NCBI GenBank assembly: GCA_035771175.1
Contig: CM069603.1
Location: forward strand, 16,468,286 to 16,532,285
DNA length: 64,000 nt
Reading direction: 5' to 3'
From: Paratinospora sagittata
Lineage: Eukaryota; Streptophyta; Magnoliopsida; Ranunculales; Menispermaceae
Of this stretch, positions 1-11,925 are shown one piece after another. The position numbers and the translations under genes were made by a program. The notes under the pieces were generated by a model. The model searched no databases. It saw nothing but the letters and a program-made list of their open reading frames with translations, and had not been told where the DNA came from. Positions within the stretch are counted from its first letter, which is position 1. Each line of letters opens with the position of its first letter.

Positions 1-1083
1 ATGTGTACTGTGTAGGGTTCTTCCCATCATTAGTTGGGAGCCTACATATTCTACAGGCACCTTAATGTAATCTTAATTAGCAGTGCTGACTATGCTGCTT
101 TGTCTGGGATATGAAATATTATATGGGAATTGGTATATATAATCCAATAGTGCACTGACAACAATTTTCTATTAATGTCACTTTAACATTTTCTTGAATA
201 TTCTTGTATTAATTTCACTATCTCATTAGTCTTCCATTTTAACAAAATTTTAACCTTGTTAAACATAAAATTAATTTTAGAAGATTTAGGTTGAATTAAT
301 TATTTCCTCGATTAATAATGGTGACATTTTAGTAATCTAGGAAAATAATTGGGCTTTTGCCAAAGGGATATTTTGCACAAATAACTCCTCATTAGGCTTT
401 ATTAATTACTGATATTATTCAATTGAGGTGTAACAGAAGGTAATATCGCTTGTCCAATGATAAGAGAAAAATTAAGTAATCTCACTAGTATGATAAATCC
501 AACGAAGAAATGTATTAATACACGGTTCTTTACTAAAAAAAAAAAAAAAACCCTTGGAAGAAATGAGTATTGAATCATGTATATTTCCATGACTCCATGA
601 TCAATATATGTAGAGTAGATCATCATATATAAAACCACAATCATACCAAATGTGATGAATCACTACATCACCACATCACCACATTAGCAATGAGACAAAA
701 AGTAATTATCACTCACCACTCACCGCATCTATTTTTGAAATTTTAGTCCTCCCCAAATATGACAGTATCCGGTTCTATTTTTGTTTATTCTCTAATTTCC
801 TTAACTTAATTGAAATTATTATATTGTTCGTAGAAAAGAAAAAAAACAGGAGAGAGAGAGTGAAGAAAGGCTTCAAAACAGTGGAATAATGAGGAAATAA
901 GGGGTGAAATCCTTAAGGATTATATATACATATTATTTTATGTATCATGCATCAATGACTTGAATACCCATATGTAGGCTTGAATCCAACATCATGCAAC
1001 CATCCATATTCAATACATTCTGTTGTAACGTTGTCTACATGTTGGTAGATCAAGGATTTGATGCCCTTTCTCTATTCTCTAAG
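1..1083. other. AT-rich upstream region of the Dof gene
   Basis: I recognise no coding sequence or mobile element here. The stretch is AT-rich, with homopolymer A runs near 535-550 and 838-846 and a purine-rich GA stretch near 850-866. Open frames in it are short and show no family signature. It is the likely distal promoter of the Dof gene. Confidence 0.5.
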
Positions 1084-1092
1084 TATATATAC
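1084..1092 (+). promoter_or_regulatory. Putative TATA box of the Dof gene
   Basis: TATATATAC lies about 30 bp upstream of a long pyrimidine tract and about 365 bp upstream of the Dof start codon. That spacing fits a plant TATA box feeding a CT-rich 5' leader. It is inferred from position and composition only. Confidence 0.5.
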
Positions 1093-1116
1093 ACTACTGT
1101 TCTGGCGAGATCTATC

Positions 1117-1119
<3 letters not shown>

Positions 1120-1166
<47 letters not shown>
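1120..1166 (+). repeat. (CT)n microsatellite in the Dof 5' leader
   Basis: About 23 uninterrupted CT dinucleotides, followed by an imperfect CT stretch to about 1178. It probably lies in the 5' untranslated leader, since the TATA-like box is just upstream and no splice or start signal intervenes before the Dof ATG. Such tracts vary in length between individuals. Confidence 0.85.
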
Positions 1167-1169
<3 letters not shown>

Positions 1170-1456
1170 TCTCTCTCAGTTCCTTTTTCTTTTAACCCAA
1201 TTTATTACCCATTTCTCAATACTTCCCGTTCATTGATGAAGATCACAAGCGCCCATCAACATCTCTTTCATCTGTAAACCCTATGCATGAAACCAATCAA
1301 TTTCTTGGTTTTGTTTGCCTCTCCAATTAAAATACTAAAAAGAAAAAAAAACCTATCGACCCACTTCTTATTTTCCTCAACTCTCTCCTTCGCTCCTCCT
1401 CCAGCTTTTTTCCTCTTTCTATAATCCCAATAAAGAAAAAGAGATCAAATCAAGCC

Positions 1457-2602
1457 ATGATGATGTCTCCGGATACTATCCCTTCTTCCAAGCCCACCGT
1501 TACAGATCCTAACCAGAGCTCCACCTGCTCTGGAAGCCGTAAGAGTGGAGCATCACAGAAGCAACCTGATCATCAACAAGCTTTAAAGTGCCCACGCTGT
1601 GATTCTCCAAATACTAAGTTCTGCTACTACAACAACTATAGTCTTACACAACCCAGGCACTTCTGCAAGACATGTAGAAGGTACTGGACCAAAGGAGGTG
1701 CTTTAAGAAACGTCCCGATTGGTGGCGGTTGTAGGAAGAACAAGAAGTCCAAAACAGGTTCAAGAAACTCGGATGATTCCTGCAGGGACTCTTTATCTGG
1801 ATCGACGTATGATTCATCAAGTGGGTTGAAGTTTTTTCATGGATTCACAACTGCTGCAGCAATGGAGTTTCAGCTTGGTAATAGGCTCCCTTTCGCCAGA
1901 TTAAACTCTTCAAGCCCTAGTGTTTATAATCAGTTTATTTCATTTGGAGGAGACCTATCTTCTGCTGGTGCTACTACCACTACTAGTCCTACTTGTCTTA
2001 ACATGGATGCATCTCCAAGCTCTAGTTCCTTAATGGGATTTGAGAATTACCCATCCGTTCTTAGGCAGCAAGGAGATCATAGTAGTAGTAATGGTGGTGG
2101 TGGTATTATGAATTGGGGAGTTCAAGAAATTGGGTCCAGTACGAATGCTGCTCAGTATAATAGTCTTGCATCTTCAATAGAATCTTTGAGTTGTATCAAT
2201 CAAGATTTGCACTGGAAGCTACAACAACAAAGATTGGCTATGCTTTTTGGTACTGGAGAAAATAAGCAATTAGAGAGCTGTGTTTCTTCAGTTGCAGCTG
2301 CTGGATCGATATCTCTACTTGAAAACCAAGCACAAAAAACACAACCCATTTTGTTTCAGAATCTGGATATACCAAAACCGGAGGCTTGCGCCGTTGTTAA
2401 TCCAAGAAAAAGCGGTATTGATGATGATGGCCCTAATAACACAAGTACTACTGCTGAGTGGTTCTTTGAGAACCCTAATATTCCAGGTGCTACTACTCCA
2501 GCTAATAGCAGCAACAACGGTAACGAGCATACAAGCAACTGGAGTAGTGGAATTCAAGCGTGGAGTGATTTACACGATCAATATAGTGCCTTGCCTCAAT
2601 AG
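1457..2602 (+). CDS. Dof-type zinc-finger transcription factor
   Basis: Intact single-exon ORF of 381 aa. The only folded domain is a plant-specific Dof finger at about residues 43-97, with C45-x2-C48-x21-C70-x2-C73 and the typical core [20 protein letters not shown]. The basic tail [10 protein letters not shown] follows it. Family members bind DNA with an AAAG core in the nucleus. The rest is low-complexity Ser/Asn/Gly/Thr-rich sequence typical of Dof activation regions, with a conserved-looking block [17 protein letters not shown] near residue 255 and a Trp-containing C-terminus ([12 protein letters not shown]). The ATG at 1457 opens MMM; the second or third Met could be used equally. A (CT)n leader and TATA box lie upstream. 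The block near residue 255 places it with vascular-type Dof proteins by memory, but I cannot name the orthologue. It is the only apparently functional host gene in the window. Confidence 0.95.
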   Translation: MMMSPDTIPSSKPTVTDPNQSSTCSGSRKSGASQKQPDHQQALKCPRCDSPNTKFCYYNNYSLTQPRHFCKTCRRYWTKGGALRNVPIGGGCRKNKKSKTGSRNSDDSCRDSLSGSTYDSSSGLKFFHGFTTAAAMEFQLGNRLPFARLNSSSPSVYNQFISFGGDLSSAGATTTTSPTCLNMDASPSSSSLMGFENYPSVLRQQGDHSSSNGGGGIMNWGVQEIGSSTNAAQYNSLASSIESLSCINQDLHWKLQQQRLAMLFGTGENKQLESCVSSVAAAGSISLLENQAQKTQPILFQNLDIPKPEACAVVNPRKSGIDDDGPNNTSTTAEWFFENPNIPGATTPANSSNNGNEHTSNWSSGIQAWSDLHDQYSALPQ

Positions 2603-5568
2603 TTCTAGAGATAAAGCGGCTAAAGATAAAAACGGCAAGATATAGATAAGAGCCATCAGAACAGTACTCTTTCTCAAATTCCTTCACTTACATTGCAACT
2701 CACAACGTGGCAGGTGAAGTGATGATTGATAGTTGTTGATGATCATGTCGTTGGCGTTTGTCTTTATCTTCTCTGCAATTTCAATGTTAATTCAGAAACT
2801 TGGTAGGAAATGACTTTTTTAGGCTGTTTATGAGATAACTTAATGAACAGCTATAGTTGAATTTGTCGTTTGAAGTTGAAGTTGATATATGGGTGGTGGT
2901 CTTTTAAGGGATATCTTGTACCAGGATGATCTTTCCGTGTCCAGCTTCTTTCTCTGTATGATGAATGATGAGAATGGATGGTGGTAAGGTGGTTATTTTA
3001 TTTTATTTTTTTCAATATAGAATGAATCTAATTGTTTTATAATTAAGTTGCATTTAATTGTTAAATAATTGTTTCCTCATCATCATGGGTTCTTTCTTTC
3101 TTTCTCAACAATCTCTGGGATTTGTTTTGGATTTAAGGCTGATGATGAACAGACTTACAAATAGCGTATCTTTGATTTGTTTTTATCTTCAGTACTACTC
3201 AGCTGCCTTTCAGAACTCTCACTGTCTCTCTCAGGATTCCAGGAGGGCCTGAGCTTGAGCCTCTCTTCTGTAACTCTTTATCCTGCTACTGATTAACACA
3301 AGAAAACACAAAGAGTAGCTGGTAAGGAAGCTGTACGTCTCTAGCTTGCTAGCCCTGTTAAGAGATAAACCTAGCTTCTACTCTATTTCTCTCACTTCCT
3401 AGGGCTTTTCATAATTATTAGTTGCAGGGTAGTATGATTTGGTAGTGGTGTCTTTCAAAGTGGTGGTTTTTAAAAGTGGATTTGAATGAAAGACTCCTCC
3501 ACCTAAGTGACAAAAGGTAGAGATAATTTTTATTTATTTTTATTTTACTTTTTTTTTTATCATAGTTCAAGGTTCGAGGTGCAACAACCTAAAACCAACC
3601 TGAAATGATGATATTATTTTAGAATAAGGTAAAATAACAAGGGCGGGAACTTGCAACAACGATATTTTCTCCTCGAATAATAACATCCTAGAAAGTTGAA
3701 TTCCTGCCCCATGAGTGGACAAAGGTGCAATACCACCCAAGCTGTGTGTGGTTTGCAAGGTAGAGATAATATTGGGGTTCATTTTTAATTTCCCTGAGGC
3801 AATTAGCATGTAGCTCTTGAAGAAAGAGCCCTCCGTGCTGCTCATCGATCCCACAGTGCAGTAGTGCAGACAGTCTTTCCTTTTGCTTTCTAAGATGGGC
3901 CAGTTTATCGCGATCTTGTTTTTACATATTAGAAAGAAATGAGCTTTAATTATTAGTACCCATATGGCCCTATGTTTTACGCCTGTTTAAACATATTATT
4001 GACATTTGTTTCGTCCCGCACTACTCTTCATAACCATTCTCTCTCTTGTTGATCAAGCACCTACTTTTCCACTAGTTCTTTCGTCTTTTGTTATGGTGAT
4101 CTACTTTGCCTGTTGAGTATTTACTTTGGCATCACATGTGACATGAATCTTTTCTTTTCTTGTTTTAAGTTTTTGATTATCATTTTAATAACTTGAGATT
4201 TTGGCCATAAAATATAGGCATAACTATGTCTTTACATGAATATATTTACCTGATCTTACAATAACACGCCCTTGCGCACGCGCGCACACAAAAAAAAAAA
4301 AAAAAACACGTTGACACTTGAACAAAAAAAAAAAACTAGATTATGTTAGTTACTAGAATGCACTACCATGCAAAGCTTAATTAAGTACAGGTAACAAAAT
4401 CTTTAATTGGTAATTGTGTGTCTAGCTACAATACATAAGTTGAATGGACTACAGTGAGTTTAAATACCTAGATTATATGAATTAAATGTATGCAATTTCG
4501 TCTTCCTCTTATGGTTTTTTTTTTTTTCTAATGTTTGAATACATAAAAATATATATACTTTGAACAAATGCTAATGTCCAAATAGTCAAAGAAAAGGCTC
4601 CTAAATATTATTGTGTACAGAATAGATCGTAAAATGCCAAAGCGAAAGCTAGCTAAATCACCAGTGACAAGAAACATACACTTTTATAACACAATATTAT
4701 TTCCCTTCTAAACCTATCAATTAGTACATACATCGCAATATCCGAAGCATGATCATATTTGTGAAATTTGTGCAATAATTAATCTCCTGCTTCTCTCACT
4801 CAATTAGCAATCAAGCAGCTTCGTTGCTGTTGTTACTATTCATACATACATGAACAAGGCAATAGAACTGGTTATCCTCAAATCTCGAGTCCATAAATTC
4901 TGCAGAAAGCTAGTATTTATTATGTAGTAGTGAGTTTACTTAAAGCTGATTGATTAATTTCCTCACCTACTTATTAATTAATTTTATGTGTTTCTCTTAA
5001 CTCGTTCTCAACCGTGCTTTTATATATGACCTGTGTTGTGTTCTTCCACGTATAGATTTTCTGCGGGCTTGAACTCGTTTAATTTGAGTTTTCTTCAACA
5101 TTTATGTATATAACGGACAAAAAGAGAGGAGGAAAAAGGGTTTCTATATATTCTGTTTCGGTTTCGCTTGTTTTGTCTGTGGGGTTTGGCTGTCTGGTAC
5201 GTACTAAACCTAAAGAAATTAAACGGTCGTACAGAGGTGGGAACTCTCACTAAACGAGAAAAATGCAGTCATTTCGTCACCCTTTTTGGCTTCATCTTAA
5301 CCACACCCACACACCTTTCAACACGCCAACCTCATCATTCCAACAACATATATATCTCTCCTTTCACAACCAAATCTCTTTCGCAATCTCCACACACAGC
5401 TAGCTTCTTTACAGACAAGAAAGAAGCAGTGGCATACATACAATCATCCCCAAAACCCAAACATAGACAAAATCGATCAATCAGGTCAGGAGCTCATGAC
5501 CCTTCTTTTATTTGATGGCCCCCAAAAGGAAAAATTTATATTTTTTATATAAATTTAATAGTAGTGGA
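2603..5568. other. 3' flank and intergenic DNA downstream of the Dof gene
   Basis: This holds the Dof 3' UTR and about 2.9 kb of AT-rich intergenic DNA. I see no protein family in either strand. A mixed CA/CG run (about 4270-4290) precedes A-rich runs to about 4336. A minus-strand frame at 3567-3854 has no recognisable motif. The last 300 bp (about 5270-5518) look like a promoter-proximal leader and are listed separately. Confidence 0.6.
5270..5518 (+). other. Leader-like CA/CT-rich block, possible truncated gene 5' end
   Basis: A purine-poor, C/A-rich stretch resembles a plant 5' untranslated leader. It has repeated CACACC and CTCTC motifs and the run CAAAACCCAAACATAG. TATA-like sequences lie upstream near 5020 and 5105, and ATGs at 5500 and 5514 sit at the end. 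No sizeable ORF follows before the solo LTR at 5574 and the Tat LTR at 6161. It may be the start of a host gene separated from its body by insertions, but no coding homology was recognised. Confidence 0.3.
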
Positions 5569-5573
5569 ACCAA

Positions 5574-6051
5574 TGTTGGGGAATAAGGGCGTGCTCGATA
5601 TTATACAAACTAAAGAACAAAATAAAAAAAATTTAAAAAAAATGGAAGACAAGGATTTTATGTGGTAAAACCCTTGATTCGAGAAAAACATCCACAGACA
5701 AGATGCAGAAGAATCGCAATGAGAAAAAAAATTTACAATCTTCTTTCTACACTCAAGGAAAGAACAATGAAACTCTTTAGGAGAAAAAGAAAAAGAAAAG
5801 AATGAGATGGGATGATTTGAGGAGAAGATAATAGGCACCATTAGACAACTTCTGGAGCAAGCAATCATGACTTGTCACAACACTCCATAACTTATGGCAA
5901 CACTCTTCGAGCAACCATAACTTGTCACTATACTCCTCAAACAACCATCACCTCACAACTCACTACAAGCAACCATCACCTCTTAGTGGCTTGTAGAGAA
6001 AGTCACAATTCACTCCAAACAACAATGGTCATAATGTTTTTTTATTTTTCA
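5574..6051 (-). mobile_element. Solo LTR of a Ty1/copia-type retrotransposon
   Basis: The 478-bp sequence begins TGTTGGGGAA and ends ...TTTTTCA, with the TG...CA ends of an LTR. It is flanked by an exact 5-bp target-site duplication ACCAA (5569-5573 and 6052-6056). The inner text (a TTTTATGTGGTAAAACCC-like block) resembles copia LTRs, including the one at 41215 with its GCGTGGAAAACCC. No internal domain is left, so it is a solo LTR made by LTR-LTR recombination. Orientation is assigned by that similarity. Confidence 0.8.
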
Positions 6052-6160
6052 ACCAATAATGATAATCTTTCAAATTTTAATATGTTCATTGATCTTGAAG
6101 TATGCTAATTAGTGGAATATCTCTCTCGGGCCAGCTTCTCCTTTTAGTTTCTTTGAAATG

Positions 6161-7180
6161 TGTTGTGCAAGATTTGACCAACACAAGTAGTAGATGAGGT
6201 GGAAGGGAGATGCTAATCTGAAACTCGTCGAAATGCTAGAGAGGTCACCGGAGGTTGCTAATCTGAGAGAGGAAAACAAGAGAGAATAGGCTATTGTGAG
6301 GAACGCCGGTGTGGTGTCGGCCTGAGAACCTCCGATGCCTAAGTTAGTTCAGAGCTCTGTAAAGTCAATAGTATTGAACTGAGTCGAGAAGAGTTGCTTA
6401 CCTCCCCCTTAGGAGTTTTGGTCTTTTTATAGAGAGGGTTGGAGGTCTTTGGCCTTCCAATAGAGTTGTTGTAGAATCAGAATCAATCTTGTGTTAGGAG
6501 AGCATATTTGATTCCTAGTACAATTAGGAAGATCTGGTGTGATCCTTATTGGATTAGGATAGCCTCCTAGTTGAACTGGTAGAACATTTAACCCTTATCA
6601 TAATCGGATAAGGGGTAAAGCCTGAACTTGTCGCAGTAAATCTTGCCTTGTACTTATTCGAATTGGCCTTTGGTCGTGATTCGTTCCGAAGTAGTAGAAT
6701 ACTTGAGCTCGACATGCCAATATGGTGGTTGTAGATCTGCTCATGCCTCTGGGCTAGGAGACGATCTCCATAAGAGGGCGGTAGATCTAGCTCGGTACTA
6801 CATTCTGCTGACCTAGAGCTATTGATGTCGTTATGGTTGTTGACCTGTTATCCAGGTCGGTACTACAACCTGTTGACCTGGAGCTTTTCCACGTTGATCC
6901 GAGCATTACAGCGAAGGGTGCGTTGTCCAGCTCAGCACGCTGAGAAATTGGTCCAACATCTACTCGCCAGGCTTGCATTGAGCATGTTAGATTGAAGCCT
7001 CTGAGCTGATGCTGTGAAGACTGAGCTGGAAATCGTCGTTAATTGTGTCTAGAACCACGAATTGACGTGCGCCATTAGAACAGCTGGCACACATCTGCAC
7101 ATCCTTTTGTCGTAGGCCATTAGATCTTCCTCGAGACACGTATCGCATTAAATGCTGGTGCTTGGGTCCTACTGTAAATA
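6161..7180 (-). repeat. 3' LTR of the Tat element (inner boundary approximate)
   Basis: Read on the minus strand, this is a classic LTR. A TATA box (TCTATAAAAAG, complement of 6424-6434) is followed by a transcribed R/U5-like region ending ...CTTGCACAACA at 6161. The outer edge therefore starts TGTTGTGCAAG on the plus strand, next to AAATG (6156-6160). The inner edge is not sharply defined: ACTGTAAATACA near 7172-7183, next to a pyrimidine-rich stretch, is one candidate, and ATTACA at 6905-6910 another. The second LTR is outside the window, so neither LTR identity nor the TSD can be checked. Confidence 0.6.
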
Positions 7181-7283
7181 CAAAGTCCCTCACTCTGCTC
7201 AGCATTTGTTTTTTCGATCGTCAGCGAGCTTGATAATATTCCTTCCCAACTTAGTATTTTCTATTTATTTGTAGAAAAACATT

Positions 7284-9550
7284 ATGGCAGCCCCTAGGAT
7301 AAATACCGACCAGATTAATGAGCCTACCGAGGAGGTTAGTGTCACCCTTGAAGAGTTATTCCCTAAAGAAAGAGAGGTTCAATAAGAGGTCAGTACTGAC
7401 TTTGAGGGAGGTTCTGAAAATGAGGAAAGGGATAACGTTGAGATCGGTGGGGAGGAAACTGACGAGGGAAAAAAGGATTCCGAGGAAGACTCTGGTGAGG
7501 ATTCCGAGGAGGAGCAGGTGGTCGGTAGAGAGACGGAGGTACTAGATGTGCCTTCGTTGTGTGTAGACCGTTTTGGGTCGGTGCTCGGTACTACCAAGCT
7601 GAGCACCTCGGGTAGACCCACTATGGCAGAGAGCTCTGCACCTGGTAGGCTCGTAGACAAAGTTTTCTCCACTGACCTTGGCTGTCACGTATCAAAGATT
7701 GGCACTTGGTCGATCTAAGGAGGAAGTTGAACATTCCTTTTACCGTGGTGTTGAGGGCACCGGAGGAGAATGACCGACCTAGTAACCCTCAGAAGGGTGA
7801 GGTGGAGTTGTACACCCTCAACTTCCGAGATGGCCTTCGGTTTTCCCTCCAGACAGCAGTATGTCGCATCCTGGCCGAGTTGAAGTTCGCTCCCACTCAA
7901 CTTAACCCTAATGTTTGGAGAGTGATCCTGAGTTGTATAGTGTTGTGGAAAGAACACCAGTGGCCTGAGTCTTGCCCAGATGAATTTAAGTGGTCGTATG
8001 TGCTGAAGTCCCACCCTAACTATAAGGGGTGGTACTACGCATCTACACATCATTGGGCGATGGGGGGTCCAGTTATCACGAAGAACCCCTCTTCAAAATA
8101 GACCTGAAAGGACACTTGGTTCTTCGCATCTAGGACGTGGTCGGAGGTTTTTGGAGTATCGACCAGATTTGCGGATCCAGGTACTGACCTCTTCTTCCCC
8201 TTAGCATGTGTTATCTCGCCTAGGTGTAGTTAGGTCGGTACCTTAGTGGTCGGTAGAGACTGACTTTCTCTCTTTTTGTGGTGTACAGGGACTTGGAAAG
8301 CACCGCAAAAGGATAAACACAATATTTCTCGTATACGTGCCATCTGAACTCTTTCAGAGGGAGATCAGGATCATCACCTTATCTTAGTCCCTGATCGGCT
8401 CCATCGAGCTGGTCTAATCAACAAAGACTTCATCTTCAACGGTCGTAAGTTTTCTTACCTTTGTCTGTTCATGATTCCGACCTGTTGTAACTTATGTTTT
8501 GTGATTATAGGTTTTGACAAGCCCAATACCGAGCCAGGTTTGAGCAAGAAAAAGACGATGGCTCTCAAGAAGACCAACAAGTTCGCTATCGACCCATCTC
8601 TCCTGAAGGAGATGGCTGCTGAGAGGGCTGCTGTCAAAACGTCAGGCAACAGTACGAAAAAGAAGACACTGGCATCGAACTCCAGGAAGGTGCCGAGCTC
8701 TTCAACTCCACTTCAGACCAAGCAGCCTTCAGCCCTTGCAGAACAGTTTGTGCCTCCTCTTCCTACAGAAGAAGTGCTCCGGGACAAGGGGAAGGCCCTA
8801 ATTTTAGATCTTACCGAGCTGGAGCCGCCGTAAAAAAAGCCTCGTTACTCGGATGAGGAGTTCATATGCAATATCTGCGATACCGACCTGTGTTATGAGG
8901 GGTTTAGTGTCGGTATCCCGAAGGAGGCTGCTGATCGGCGTAAGGAGAAGACGCCCTGTGAGCATCTTGGTGATATTGTCATGAAGTTAGCCTCAATATG
9001 GTTCATGTCTTTATTTTCTTCCTTTACTTGTGAATTTTTGTGTATTAAGGATCTGACCTTTCTTTTGTACTTGCAAGGGGTAGCTCAGTCCATTCTCGCC
9101 TTCTGGCAATACGAGGACAAGCTAATGGATTACGAGTTTCAGCTAACCAAGGTGCATTCCCTCACCGCTGACATGCAACGGAGTGAGATAGATGCCAAGG
9201 CCAAGCTGAAGGTGAAAACTTTTGAGCTGCAGCTGAGTGAGGAACGACGAAAAACTGCCGAGAAGCTGGTCAGGCTTTAGAAGGAGATGATCGATGAGCG
9301 AAAGGCCTAGAATGCCGAGCTAGAGAAAGTGAAGGGGGACAGTGCACGAGCTGTGGATGAGTACAAATCCTCTACCGATCTGGAGGAGCACATCAGCCGC
9401 CAGTGTACCAAGGGTGTGACTTCTTACCGAGTTGACCTCAAGGCTTACTTTGATGGATCAGTGGATTTTAAGGCCTTTGACACTTGGCAAAGGGAGGCCA
9501 AGGAAGATGAAGAAGGGGGCGATGCCGAAGAGGGGGAGATCCTTACCGAG
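7284..9550 (+). pseudogene. Tat antisense accessory gene, copy A (gypsy-type transposase-28-like protein with coiled coil)
   Basis: The gene starts MAAPRINTDQINEP at 7284, runs antisense to Tat pol and appears to be spliced. The first exon encodes an acidic N-terminus and, at 7706-8098, a domain containing RILAELKFAPTQLNPNVWRV. This matches my memory of the Pfam family 'putative gypsy type transposon' (PF04195). A probable intron begins at the GTACTGACC after GCGGATCCAG (about 8180) and ends GTGTACAG near 8288. Further exons at about 8289-8441, 8512-8832 and 9077-9550 encode a Lys-rich linker and a coiled coil (about 9120-9400). It is broken by a stop near 7382, a frameshift near 7720, and stops near 8100, 8833, 9280 and 9310. 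Its right end is fused to Athila protease sequence at 9551. The function of such proteins is not known. Confidence 0.65.
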
Positions 9551-9942
9551 GTGGGTCACCTAAACTCTCTAACTTCTCTTTATAGCACTTCAAGGCATCT
9601 TTCTTTGTAGGCTTATCATAAGCCGAGAGAACATTCTTCTTTTTCTCCCTTCACATTTATCCGGTGACAACTATTCTTCTTTTCGGGAGCTTTGGATGTT
9701 TTATAAATGGTCAACATCACTTTTTCTTCGTTCACCCTCAAAGTAAGCTCACCAAGCTCCACGTCTATCAAAGCTCTCCTGGTGGCAAGGAATGGTCTCC
9801 CAAGTACAAGAGGAACATCTCCCTCCCCTTCCATCTCCAGCACTACAAAATCCACAGGGAAGATGAATTTGTCCACCTTCACAAGTACATCCTCTATAAT
9901 CCCCCATAATGAGATTGTGGTGGGCTTTACCTCTCCAAGTCC
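9551..9942 (-). pseudogene. Athila protease fragment (duplicated unit 1)
   Basis: The minus strand encodes the C-terminal part of an Athila aspartic protease, including DVPLVLGRPFLATRRALIDV and the tail TSKAPEKKNSCHR. It is a close copy of 11081-11485. Its left edge is fused to accessory-gene copy A at the same point where the larger copy is fused to copy B (GAGGTG/TCACC). Its right edge is fused within an Athila LTR, so gag and the rest of protease have been deleted. Confidence 0.8.
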
Positions 9943-10116
9943 AACATATAATGAATCAAATTATAAACTATTAAACCAAAATAATGCATGAAAACCAATT
10001 TATTCCTAAACTATTAAATGTATTAAAACTAACACAAATGCATCAAACTAATGCATGAAATGTCCTAAAACACACCTAAAACATGCTCTAAAACTTATCT
10101 AAATATGCAACTATCA
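9943..10116 (-). repeat. Athila LTR fragment (duplicated unit 1)
   Basis: This 174-bp piece nearly matches 25838-26011, the outer end of the Athila 5' LTR, and ends in ATATGCAACTATCA (TGATAGTTGCATAT on the element strand). Accessory-gene copy B begins immediately after it, at the same junction seen in copy C. The break at its left side removes most of the LTR together with gag and part of protease. Confidence 0.85.
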
Positions 10117-11080
10117 TCGACTTTCTCTTTTTTGTGGTGTACAGGGGACTTGGAAAGCACAGCAAAAGGATAAACACAATATTTATCGTATTTGTGCCAT
10201 CTGAGGTCGTTCAGAAGGTGATCAGGATCATCACCTTATCTTAGTCCCTGATCGGCTCCATCGAGCTGGTCTAATCAACAAGGACTTCATCTTCAACGGT
10301 CATAAGTTTTCTTACCCTTGTCTGTTCATGATTCTGACCTGTGGTGATGCCGACTGTTGTAACTTATGTTTTGTGATTGTAGGTTTTGACAAGCCAAATA
10401 CCGAGCCAGGATCGAGCAAGAAAAAGATGATGGCTCTCAAGAAGACCAACAAGTTCACTATCGACCCATCTCTCATGAAGGAGATGGTTGCTGCCAAGAC
10501 GTCGAGCAACAGTACGAGGAAGAAGACACTGGCATCGAAGTCCAGGAATGTGCCGACCTCTTAAGCTCTACTTCAGACCAAGCAGCCTTGAGCCCTTGTC
10601 GAGCCATTTATGCCTCCTCCTCCTACCGAAGAAGTGCTCCGGGACAAGGGGAAGACCCTAATTTTAGATCCTACCGAGCTGGAGCCACCGCTGACATGCA
10701 ACGGAGTGAGATGGATGCCAAGGCCAAGCTGAAGGTGAAAACTTCCGAGCTGCAGCTGAGTGAGGAACGACGAAAAATTGTCGAGAAGCTGGTCAGGCTC
10801 CAGAAGGAGATGATCGATGAGTGATGAGCGAAAGGCCCAGAATGCCGAGCTGGAGAAGGCGAAGGGGGACAGTGCGCGAGCTGTGGATGAGTACAAATCC
10901 TCTACCGAGCTGAAGGAGCACATCAGCCGCCAGTGTACCAAGGTTGTGACTTCTTATCGAGTTGACCTCGAGGCTTACTTTGACGGATCGGTGGATTTTA
11001 AGGCCTTTGACACTTGGTAAAGGGAGGCCAAGGAAGATGAAGAAGGGGGCGATGCAGAGGAAAGGGAGATCCTTACCGAG
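10117..11080 (+). pseudogene. Tat antisense accessory gene, copy B, internally deleted
   Basis: It starts inside the intron (CGACTTTCTC) directly next to an Athila LTR end. It contains the FDKP...SKKKMMALKKTNKF exon and the coiled coil (MQRSEMDAKAKLKVK...). An internal deletion joins ACCGAGCTGGAGCC to ACCGCTGACATGC near 10690. That removes about 480 bp present in copies A and C, including an intron and the start of the coiled-coil exon. Stops occur near 10562 and 10822. The right end is fused to Athila protease at 11081. Confidence 0.75.
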
Positions 11081-11925
11081 GTGTTTCACCTAAACTCTCC
11101 AACTTCTCCATATAACACTTCAAGGCATCTTTCTTTGTAGACTTATCATAAGCCTTGAGAGAACATTCTTCTCTTCCTCCCTTCACATATATCCGGTGAC
11201 AACTATTCTTCTTTTCGGGAGCTTTGGATGTTTTATAAATGTTGAACATCATTTTTTCTTTGTTTACCCTCAAAGTAAGCTCACCAAGCTCCACGTCTAT
11301 CAAAGCTGTCCCGGTGGCAAGGAATGGTCTCCCAAGTACAAGAGGAACATCTCCCTCCTCTTCCATATCCAACACTACAAAATCCACTAGGAAGATGAAT
11401 TTGTCCACCTCCATAAGTACATCCTCTATAATCCCCCAATGATAGGTGATTGATCGGTCTGCCAGTTGCAATGAGATTGTGGTGGGCTTTACCTCACCAA
11501 GTCCAAGCTTCCTATAAATGTACATAGGCATTAAGTTAATGCTAGCACCTAGATCACTTAACACATTATTAAAAGAAGAAGAACCAATTACACAAGGGAT
11601 AGTAAAACTCCCTGGATCCTTGAGTTTCTGGGGCAGCTTTTTTTGTATGATGGCACTACATTCCTCTGTGAGCTTGACAGTCTCAAATTCTTCTAACTTC
11701 CTCTTTTTCATCATCACATCCTTCAAGAATCTTGCATAATTAGGCATCTGCTCCAGTGCATTTGCAAAAGGTATGTTGATGTGAATTTTCTTGAAAATCT
11801 CTAAGAATTTTGCAAAATTGATCATCCAGCTTCTTCTTTGCAAAACGTTGGGGAAAGGGCAGCGAAGGTTTAAGAATATGCGGGTTGTCCGAAAAAATGA
11901 TACGACCCAGAACATAGTCATTCTT
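11081..11925 (-). pseudogene. Athila protease region
   Basis: The ORF reads PNYARFLKDVMMKKRKLEEF, then PGSFTIPCVIGSSSFNNVLS, and then DLGASINLMPMYIYRKLGLG. The last is the aspartic-protease site of Athila polyproteins, with DLGASINLMP in the usual place. GDVPLVLGRPFLATGTALID follows. The frame is continuous from about 11830 to 11081 and lies about +1/-1 from the gag frame upstream, so there is a frameshift near 11800-11840. The 3' continuation into RT is missing because of the junction at 11081. Confidence 0.85.

Noticed and set aside
994..1236. 80-codon ORF over the CT repeat
   Set aside because: Encodes a Ser-Leu repeat from the microsatellite; explained as the Dof leader.
3567..3854. 95-codon minus-strand ORF downstream of the Dof gene
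   Set aside because: No recognisable motif, no repeat partner in the window, AT-rich flanks; not supported as a gene.
7284..9550. Accessory gene considered as a host gene or a DNA transposase
   Set aside because: It recurs three times, lies antisense inside a Tat element and resembles the transposon-associated PF04195 type, so it is treated as an element gene.
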